From Mrakia gelida (taxonomy: Eukaryota > Basidiomycota > Tremellomycetes > Cystofilobasidiales > Mrakiaceae): a stretch of 64,000 bases of DNA. The translations under genes were made by a program, and so were the position numbers. The notes under the pieces were generated by a model. That model did not search any database and was not told the DNA's origin. It saw only the letters and a program-made list of their open reading frames with translations. Location: the NCBI GenBank assembly GCA_024345305.1, contig BRON01000003.1, positions 1,860,001 to 1,924,000 of the forward strand. Reading direction: 5' to 3'. Positions 55,870-64,000 of this stretch are shown here, one piece after another. Position 1 is the stretch's first letter. Every line of letters begins with the position of its first letter.

Positions 55870-58800
55870 ATGCTCAGAAGCCTACTTCGAGCATCTTCCC
55901 CAACCCGAATCTCTACCACCACCTCCTCTCTCCTTTCTTCATCCATCCAGCGAAGAATGTCGTCCGACCTGATCGCTCAACTGAGCGCTCTCAACATTTC
56001 CGTCCCAGCGACTTCCATCGTAGAGCACGGGCCAGTCGTAGGAGCTGCCCAGTGGAGAGAGGCGCTCCAGGGAAAGGACGGAGTCCCCGAGAAGTGTGAG
56101 TACACGAAATCATACCAGAATGTTTTATAGTAGCGGAAGCAGCGAGCAAAGAGACGGGCTGAAAGCTGATGAGCTCGCTCTCTCTCTTCTTCCCTTCCTC
56201 TCCAGACGAGTTGACCAAGACTCTCGTCTTCAAGCCCAAGGTGAGCTCAATCTCGCTCTCTAAGGAATACACTGTCGACTGGAGCTGACTTTGATCGTTT
56301 TTGTAGACTCCCAAATCTGTTACTCCCATCCCTATCGTGATCATCGCTCCCGAGTCGACGGAGACTCCCTCTGGTCCCCTCGGAAAGAAGCTCTCCGTCA
56401 AGGAGATGCGTCTCGCAGCTGAGGATCTCATCAAGGATTTCTTCAACTGCTCCAAGGACGATGGTCAGTCTCGGCTCTCCCTTCGCCCTCTTTCTCGCTC
56501 GAAAAGAACGAAGGGAACACGCGCACGAGCGAGCTCAAAAGCTGAACCCAACCTCTCCTTCCTTCGTTGCTCTTCTCGGTCTTTTGCTCAGTCTCTCCCC
56601 TCCTCCTCACCTCCGCTCTCCTCCCCCGAGTCCAAACCATCCTCGACAGCTCCTTCGCTACCACCAACGCCTCCACCCTTTACGCCGTCCACCCTTCCAC
56701 CTCCGCCTCAACCATCTTCCTCCCTGGAGCCGAGCTCGCCAAATTCGTTCACTCGCTCGGAAAGGAGGTTACCGAGGTCGATTTCGCTCCCATGCAGACC
56801 CCTGAGGGAGAGAAGAAGCCTGAGAAGAAGGAGGCTGCTGCCGTAAAGCACGACAGTGGGAAGGGTGCTGCGTGAGTCTTGAAACGAGAGAGGAGGGAGG
56901 GAGGGAGGGAGGAAGGAGAGTTCGAGCTGACCTTGCGTTCTTGTTTCCTTTGGTTCGTTCGCCTTGGTTTTGCTGCCAGCCCCTCCAAGGCTGCTCTTGC
57001 CGACAAGAAGAGGAAGGAGGAGGCTAGGATCGATGGAGCTGCCGAGTTGGCTATCGGAATCAAGAAGGACGGAGATTTCGCTGAGTGGTACAAGCGAGTG
57101 AGTTCGAGCTTCTTCCTCCTTCGTCCCTCCTCGCCTTCGCTGCCTCTCGTCCCCGTGAGCCTGGCTGACCACTCATCTCGCGTACCACAGGTTTTGGTCA
57201 AGGGAGAGATGATCGAGTACGTCCCAGTCCTTCCCTCTGATCGAGAAAGTCGAACGTCCAGCTCTCGCGTCGAGCTGACCTCCTCTCGCGTCTTCTCCTC
57301 TCTCTCATCAGCTACTACGATATCTCTGGATGCTACATTCTCCGACCTCAGTCTTACTCCGTCTGGGAGTCTATCCAGGGTTAGTTTCTCCTCCTCCTCA
57401 GCACCTTCCTTCGCTCGAAGCTGACCTTCCTCGCGTCCGTCTCGTTCAGCCTGGTTCGACAAAGAGATCAAGAAGCTCGGTGTCCAGAACTCCTACTTCC
57501 CCATGTTCGTCTCCAACTCTCGACTCGAGAAGGAGAAGGATCACATCGAAGGTTTCGCTCCTGAGGTCGCTTGGGTTACTAGGGCGTGAGTCGTTCTTCT
57601 CTCTTCGTTTCTCTCGCGAGCTCGTTCGCTGACTCGACGCGACTCGATTTCTTTCGCGTTTCGCAGCGGTCAATCCGACCTCGAGGAGCCTATCGCTATT
57701 CGACCTACCTCCGAGACTGTTATGTACCCTTGTTCGTCCGCTCATCGTTCTCGTTCGTGGGTCGTTCGTTCGGTTCAGCTGGCTGATCTCCGTTTCTTCG
57801 CTCTCGTCGACTCGCTCAGACTACGCCAAGTGGATCCAGAGTTACCGAGATCTTCCTCTCCGACTCAACCAGTGGAACTCGGTCGTCCGATGGGAGTTCA
57901 AGAACCCTCGTTCGTTCCCCTTCTCGCTTCTCTGCATCCTCGCTCGATCGAACGCGTCCTGACCTTCCCCTTTCCCTTCCCTCGCAGAACCCTTCCTCCG
58001 AACTCGAGAGTTCCTCTGGCAGGAGGGGCACACCGCCTTCCTCACCCAAGCCGAAGCCGAAGCCGAGGTCCACCAGATCCTCGACCTCTACCGACGAGTC
58101 TACGAGGAGCTCCTCGCCGTCCCCATGGTCAAGGGAGTCAAGTCCGAGAACGAGAAGTTCGCCGGAGGACTCTTCACTACCACCATCGAAGGGTTCATCC
58201 CCACCACAGGTCGAGGAATCCAAGCCGCCACCTCCCACTGCCTCGGTCAGAACTTCTCCAAGATGTTCGAGATCCAGGTCGAGGATCCTGCCAAACCGGG
58301 AGAGTTCTTGCACGTGTGGCAGAACAGTTGGGGACTTTCGACGAGGTCGATTGGAGTGATGGTCATGACTCACGGAGACGACAAGGGGATGGTTACTCCT
58401 CCTAGGGTTGCTCCTGTGCAGGTCGTGGTCATTCCTAGTGGGTTGACGGTGAAGTTGAGCGACGAGATGAGGGCGAAGGTTTACGCGACGGTGGAGAAGG
58501 TGGTGAAGGAGTTGCAGGATGTGGATGTTAGGGTGAAGAGTGATATTAGGGAGGGGTACACTCCTGGGTTCAAGTGGTCGCATTGGGAGATGATGGTGAG
58601 TCTGCTTTCGTCTTCGTTTCGACCTTCGTTTCGCTCGACGCGTCTTCGCCTTTTCTCCCTTCCTCCTCCCCTCGTCCTCCCTTCCCTCTTTCCTCCAAAC
58701 CCTCAACTAACCACCTCCCTTTCTTTATTCTTCCTCTTCCTCGCTCCAGGGAGTTCCCCTCCGACTCGAAATCGGACCCAAGGACATCGAGAAGGGTCAA

Positions 58801-59487
58801 ACCCTCTCGGTTCGACGAGACAACGGAGTCAAGACCGACTTCCCTCTCGACACCCTCACCACCACCATCCCCGCCTTCCTCGAGCAGATCCAGGCCGACA
58901 TGTTCGCCAAGGCCAAGGGAGAGTTCGATCGACGAAGGATCATCGTCGAGAAGTGGGACGACCTCGTCCCTACCCTCGACAACAAGTGCGTCGCCGTTCT
59001 GCCTTGGTGCGAGGACCCTGTTTGCGAGGATGAGATTAAGGATCGGAGTGCGAAGATGTGAGTGCTGCGATTTACCTCTTCCTCGACCTTCCGTCTTTTG
59101 AGCTCGAGCTCGAGCTCGAGAAGAACGAACGAACGAACGAACGAGAGAAACGCGTTGACTGACCTCCCTCCCCTCCTCCCCTTTTCTCTTCCCTCTTCCT
59201 CTCAATTCCCTCTTCGTCCCAAACAGCGCCAAGGCCGCCTCCCAGGAAGCCGACGACGACCGAGTCCCCTCCGCCGGAGCCAAGTCCCTCGCCATCCCCT
59301 TCGACCAGGAGCAGTTCGGATCCATCGAGGGAAAGTCGTGTCCCGCCTGTGGAAAGGCTTCCAAGAGGTGGACTATGTTCGGAAGGAGTGAGTCGCAACC
59401 CCTCTCTCCTGTGCCCTCTTCTCGAGAGAGAGCTCGAGCTGACTCCTTTTCGTCTGTCTTCGTTTTCGCGCTCGAACAGGTTACTAA
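55870..59487 (+). CDS. Prolyl-tRNA synthetase
   Basis: Class II aminoacyl-tRNA synthetase charging tRNA-Pro. The conserved start is ATG 55957 ([20 protein letters not shown]). The upstream in-frame ATG at 55870 adds 29 residues ([20 protein letters not shown], basic, no acids). After an N-terminal YbaK/INS-like domain ([37 protein letters not shown]) come [18 protein letters not shown], motif 1 region ([19 protein letters not shown]) and [13 protein letters not shown]. Motif 2 is in [17 protein letters not shown] with [15 protein letters not shown], and motif 3 is near [19 protein letters not shown]. The anticodon-binding domain and a C-terminal zinc-like part ([19 protein letters not shown]) complete it. 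The final codons are split by the last intron, with TAA at 59485-59487. About 11 exons. Confidence 0.93.
59100..59143 (+). repeat. GAGCTC and GAAC microsatellites in an intron
   Basis: The last large ProRS intron holds about three and a half units of GAGCTC (59100-59120) followed by five units of GAAC (59123-59143). Confidence 0.85.
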
Positions 59488-59651
59488 GTCGAGAGCGACG
59501 AGGCGACTCAGAGAGACAAGAAGGAAACGACGAGGTTGGGTTTGGGTTGAGGACGAGGACGAGTTTGGGCTTTGGAGATCTGATGTTGAGTTTCGCTTTT
59601 CACTGTCTCGATCTCGTCGAGGAGAGGGGAAGAGAGCTCGGTGCTCTGGCG

Positions 59652-60269
59652 ATGAAGAGAGAAGCTTGGGAGGAGGTTTTGAGTTCAGCCTCTCGCGAAA
59701 GGTTGTTCGATGGAGGGACGAGCTGGGACGAGCGAGCTCTCATAGGTACGCTTGTATTCTTCTGGTCGAGACCTGGGCGACGGATGCTGATGAGCTTCTT
59801 CGATTGCCGGAGGAAGGAGAAATAGACGTGAGCTCGTTTGATCAGATCGTGGGAGACGAGTCAAGATCGGTTCGAGGTGAGTTTCTCGGGTGAAATCGCG
59901 TCGCTTCTCGGCGTATCTCTGATCTGTTATCTACATGCTGATATCGCCTTCCCTCTCGTTGCTGTTCTTCCCATCTCAGTCGTCGCGGGAAGCAAAATCT
60001 CGAGCTCGGAGGAATCGGTCGCGACTCGACGTGGGATCCTGCGAAACGCCTCGGTGGGTCTTCCTTCCTCCTCAACGGCCTATCCTCCCGATCCCCTGAA
60101 CTCGGAACATGGAGGTTCCGGCCATACTGCCTCTTTGGGATCTTCTCCGAAACAGGAGGTCGAAAAAAAGAACGAGCGCGAGGAGGAGGAGGGCGAAGCA
60201 GAGCGGGAAACCACCGCGCCGGCGACGCGAGCAGCTGATGAGCCGGCCTCTTTTGCAGCTCATCGCTAG
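59652..60269 (+). CDS. Doubtful small gene, unknown
   Basis: Three exons can be joined in one frame. ATG 59652 gives MKREAWEEVLSSASRERLFD and WDERALI, donor GTACGC at about 59754. The acceptor GAGGAAG leads to EIDVSSFDQIVGDESRSV, donor GTGAGT at 59878. The acceptor CTCAG leads to VAGSKISSSEESVATRRGIL, a Ser/Gly segment, and an acidic end QEVEKKNEREEEEGEAERE, stop at 60267. Branch-like CTGAT sequences lie in both introns and codon use is plausible, but the second acceptor is not CAG/TAG-like and no family is recognised. It could also be part of the 1-kb leader and promoter of the sugar transporter. Confidence 0.35.
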
Positions 60270-60499
60270 CTCGCGTCGTCGTCTCGCTTCCTTCTCTGTA
60301 TTTCCCCTTCGAGATCTAGGTCCGAGCGATCACTCGACTCGCGCCTCAGGCATATCTCTTCCCCAGGAAACGAGGCTGGAGAAGCATCTCAACCCCAAAC
60401 CACCAGCAAAGGGTTCCTTCTTCTCTTGCCCCTTCTTTCGACTCGAGCTCTCCACCTCCAGGACAACACAACAACAACACATCTCATCTACCAGCAAAC

Positions 60500-63400
60500 A
60501 TGGCTGCTGCGCTCAACCTCTTCGCTAACAAGCGAGTGGTGCTGTTCTCTGTTCGTCCTCCCTTTCTCTCGATCCTTTCCTCTTTCCTTCCTCGAGCTCA
60601 CCATCTCCACCTTCCTCTTCCTACCAACAGATCTTCGTCGCATTTGGAGGTTGTGAGTAGACATCCTCTCTGTCTTCTACTTGCACTCGCTTAGCGGAGT
60701 TGAAGCTGGGAGGATGAAGCAGTTCGAGACGAGGAGGGGGAGGAGAGCGGCTCTCTCCCCTCTTCGTCCGCCAAAAAAAAACACTTTCCGTACCAACCGA
60801 ACGAGAACTGACTTCTACACCTCTTTGGCTCGTTTCAGTCTTGTTCGGTTACGACATCGGTACGTTTCTCTTTCTGTATACTATCTCCGATCAGAGGGAG
60901 GAAGGACGGGAAGAGGGACAGTCGCGACAGGGAAAGGTCGTGCGAAGGGAGGGGGGGAGTTATCGACTTTCACGTCCACCGACCTTCCTCCACTCCTGGG
61001 ACCCAAGTTCCTGTATTCCGCCATGTCATCATTGGATGTTAGAGGGCGAGGGTTTGATGGGAGAGCTGGTTGAAGGACACCCACCTTTAACAGCGCCCGG
61101 AATTCCTCAACCCGCTTTGTGCCGACCTTCCATTTCTTCTTCTATTCGTTGCTGACTCCGGTCTCTTGTTCTTCAATTTGCAGGTGTGCTCTCTGGTCTT
61201 TTGATTCAGAAGGACTTCCAGCTTCGATTCGGAGATGCGTTCGACTCGACTGGAAAGCAGATCCTCTCGCCCGACAGACAGGTTCGTTTCGTATTCGTCG
61301 CGTCACTTCTCTTTTCGTCTCGCATCACTGATCTCGCCTCGTTTCTCTGCGACTACAGGCTCTCATCACCTCCCTTCTCTCGGCTGGTACCTTCGTTGGA
61401 TCTCTCGCTCAGGCTTTGACCTCTGATCGATTCGGACGAGTGAGGTCGATTCGCTTCGCTCGCCTCTCCTTTCGACCTCTTTCGCTAACTCGCTCCATCT
61501 CTCGACTTCCAGAAAGGATCAGTCTTCATCTGGTCCGCTATCTTCACCGTTGGAGTCACCATCCAGACCGCTACTGAGCGTTCCGTTCCTCAGATCGTTG
61601 TTGGCCGAGTGAGTCGAGTTTGTTGATCGAAGAGGGACGAAGGAGAAGCGACGAGACTGACGCGACCTCTTCCCTCTCCCTCTTCAGTTCATCGCTGGTC
61701 TCGGAGTCGGAGCTATGAGCGCCATCGTCCCTCTCTACAACGGAGAGACGGCTCCCAAGCATCTTCGAGGATTTTTGCTCGTCTTCTATCAGGCGAGTCC
61801 AGGAACTCGTCGACGTGCCTGGACGCGGCTCGAACTGTTCTGACGCGTCTTCTTCTCCAACCCACAGGTTCAAATCATCCTCGGTCTCTTCTTTGCCTAC
61901 ATTTTGGACTACGCACTTTACAAAGTTCCTGGTTCTGCTGCCTGGAGAGTGAGTAGTTTCGTCGACAATCCTTCTTCTCGCGTCGAATCGAAGCTGACCA
62001 GACGGCTCGTGCTGTTCCTTCCCCTTCTTCCCTCCCTCCCCTTCTCCTCGTTCGTTTCCTCTCCTTAGGTTCCCATCGGACTCCAAATGCTCTTCGGTGT
62101 CATCCTATGCTCTGGTATCCTCTTCCTTCCCGAGTCTCCTCGACTTCTTATCGGACGAGGAGACGAGGAAGGAGCGAGGAAGGCCATCGCGATGCTCAAC
62201 GGAGTCGAGACCGACGACCCAACCGTCACGGAGGAGATCGACGACCTCAACTACGGACTCGCTCTGGAGAACGAGGGAGGAAAGGCTACCTGGCTTGAGT
62301 GCTTCTCTACTAGGAACGTGCTTTGGAAGAGGACTCTCAACGGTTAGTTTCTCGAAGCCGACTCGTCGAGAATGAAGCTCACAACTCGAGCGTCGAGCTG
62401 ACTTGGCTCTTTCACCTCCTCTCCCAACAGGTATGATGCTTCAGTTCATCCAGCAGCTTAACGGACAGAGTGAGTTCAGCGATTCCTCTCCCCTCCCCGT
62501 GACGAGCCGCGTCGCGTCTCCCCTTCCGACCTACTTCGCGACCAAGCTGACTTTACCCCCCTTCCTTCCTCGTTTTCAGACTTTTACTACTACTACGGAC
62601 CCACCTTCTTCGAGCAAGCTCAGGTTTCGTTGAACCCCTACGCGTTCGTCTTTTGCCTTTTGCCTTGTCCGTCTCGCCGTCGGAGCTCGACCGCTGACGC
62701 GTTCTGTCTCTCTCCTCTCCTTCACCTCCTCCTTACTCTCGTTCCTTCTGTCTATCAGTGTCCAGCTCATGCTTGGAGGAGTCTCAGTCGCCGGAAGTGA
62801 GCACCATCGTCCACGTCGCGTCTCGAACCTCGCTGATCATTTTTTCGTTTTCCCTTCGCAGCCATCCCTGCTCTTCGACTTCTCGACATCATGGGACGAA
62901 GGAGGATGTTGATCTGGGGGTGAGTCAGACCGCTCGTTGCTCCCTCGACTGCTCAGTGCTGACCCTTGCTCCTTTTTCTTCGCTTCCCTCAGAGCTGCCC
63001 TCGAGGCGATGTGTGGTTCGTTCGACCTCCTTTCGTTTCGATTCCTCGAGCTCAAAACTGACTCTTTCCTCTTCGGCTTGGCAGCTCTTATCGCCGGTCT
63101 TACTGGTCACTTCACTCTCGCCCCTACTGGAACCCCCGCCGACGAGTTGACGAAGGGAAACAAGAACGGAGGAGGTGAGTCGTTCGACGAGCCAGCGATC
63201 CCTCTCTCCCGCATCCAGACGCTGACCATTTGCGCTTTTCCCACGCAGCTGTCCTTATCGCCTTTGCCGTCCTTCAAATTCTCTGCTTCTCGCTCTTCTG
63301 GGGGTGAGTCAAAAACTGGCTCATCGTCTTCTTCCCTCGACGTCGACACGTCCTGACCTCTCTCGCTTTCGTCCATCTCTCCCTCTCCGCATCTCCTCCT

Positions 63401-64000
63401 CTCAGAGCTACTCCTTGGGTCTACCTTGGAGAGTCATTCCCCCTCCGAGTTCGACCAAAAGGAATCGCTCTCGGATCTGCGTTCGTCTCCCTCTCCTCAT
63501 CCTCCCTCCCGTTCAACGTGGACCGATTTGCTGACGCTTCGACCCTCTCGTTTCACTCTTGAACAGCACGAACTGGCTCTGGAACTTCATTCTCGGATGG
63601 TTCGCTCCTAAGAGTGAGCTTGCATCGACCTCCTTCCGTCACTTTCCTCTCTTCGCATCTCGCTGACTCGACTTGTTCTTCTTCCGTCCCTCGTACCCCT
63701 CAGTCGCCGCCAAGATCGGTCCTCTCATCCTTCTCATCTTCGCTGGAGTTCTCACCTTCGGAATCGGATGGGTATACTTCATGGTTCCTGAGACTAAGGG
63801 TCTTTCCTTGGAGGAGGTCGACGAGATGTGAGTTTGCTCGACGCGTCTTTTTCCTTCGATCTTCGTCTCGCCTCTGCTTCCCGAGCTCCCCTCATCTCCC
63901 CGAGCTCGTCTCTTCTCATCGATCTGACTCTTTCTCGATTGGTTTCTCGCCTTGCAGGTACCGAGAGGGCATCAAGCCTTGGAAGTCTCACGGCTGGCAA
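60500..64000 (+). CDS. MFS sugar transporter (partial)
   Basis: Twelve-TM hexose/polyol transporter of the plasma membrane, cut by the right edge. Spliced start MAAALNLFANKRVVLFS, then IFVAFGGFLFGYDIG, the usual TM1 signature of fungal sugar transporters. Next are GVLSGLLIQKDFQLRF, SLAQALTSDRFGR (the D-R-F-G-R loop), FIAGLGVGAMSAIVPLYNGE with TAPKHLRG, and LPESPRLLIGRG. Then come the central loop, MMLQFIQQLNGQ-NFYYYYGPTFF, LLDIMGRRRMLIWG, ATPWVYLGESFPLRVRPKG and FMVPETKGLSLEEVDEMYRE. There are more than 15 small exons, one of 21 nt (FLFGYDI). The leader just before the ATG is CA-rich. The substrate cannot be told from sequence. A diverged inverted fragment of its 5' part lies at 46265-46630. 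Confidence 0.93.

Noticed and set aside
1..64000. CRISPR array, operon or prokaryotic mobile element
   Set aside because: No regularly spaced identical repeats, no polycistronic layout, and pervasive spliceosomal introns show a eukaryotic nuclear region.

Overview
The window is nuclear DNA from a GC-rich, intron-dense, compact eukaryotic genome. Most likely it is a basidiomycete yeast of the Rhodotorula/Rhodosporidium/Sporobolomyces type (Microbotryomycetes). The reasons are short introns (about 60-150 bp) every 30-200 codons, a strong CTGAC-like branch site before pyrimidine-rich acceptors, donors of GTGAGT and the unusual GTTCGT type, pyrimidine- and Ser/Pro-rich sequence, and intergenic gaps often below 250 bp. 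The genus is inferred, not shown. Coordinates given for spliced genes run from start codon to stop codon and include introns.

Left part (1-23 kb): a secreted Cys-rich protein cut by the left edge; acetyl-CoA synthetase (about 19 exons, one only 8 nt); a large PARP/UBE2Q-type fusion protein; the GPI-anchor protein Gpi11/PIG-F; a probably mitochondrial protein of unknown function; an unknown basic nuclear-type protein; and two tandem paralogous bZIP factors.

Middle (23-43 kb): a 34-residue Cys-motif protein, a Ser/Thr-rich single-pass membrane protein, a dienelactone hydrolase/SnoaL-like protein, an N-glycosylated single-pass membrane protein, a long LRR protein of PPP1R37/Mhp1 type, a low-complexity protein with a hydrophobic C-terminus, and an F-box/LRR-like protein.

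The 43-48 kb stretch differs from the rest. It is gene-poor and holds truncated, inverted copies of two neighbouring genes: a 482-bp copy of the 5' end of the HSF-type gene with one mismatch, and a diverged copy of the 5' part of the sugar transporter. It also holds tandem diverged direct repeats and an orphan C-terminal reading frame. This is the clearest rearrangement zone in the window.

Right part (48-64 kb): an HSF-family regulator with a long Gln-rich N-terminus and an interrupted DNA-binding domain; an unknown one-TM protein; a Gep4-type phosphatidylglycerophosphate phosphatase; a mitochondrial GGQ release-factor-like protein; prolyl-tRNA synthetase with an in-frame mitochondrial-like presequence; a doubtful small gene; and an MFS sugar transporter cut by the right edge. 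Gep4, the GGQ protein and the longer ProRS form give a small mitochondrial cluster with shared divergent and convergent intergenic regions. Across the window the palindrome GACGCGTC is strongly over-represented.
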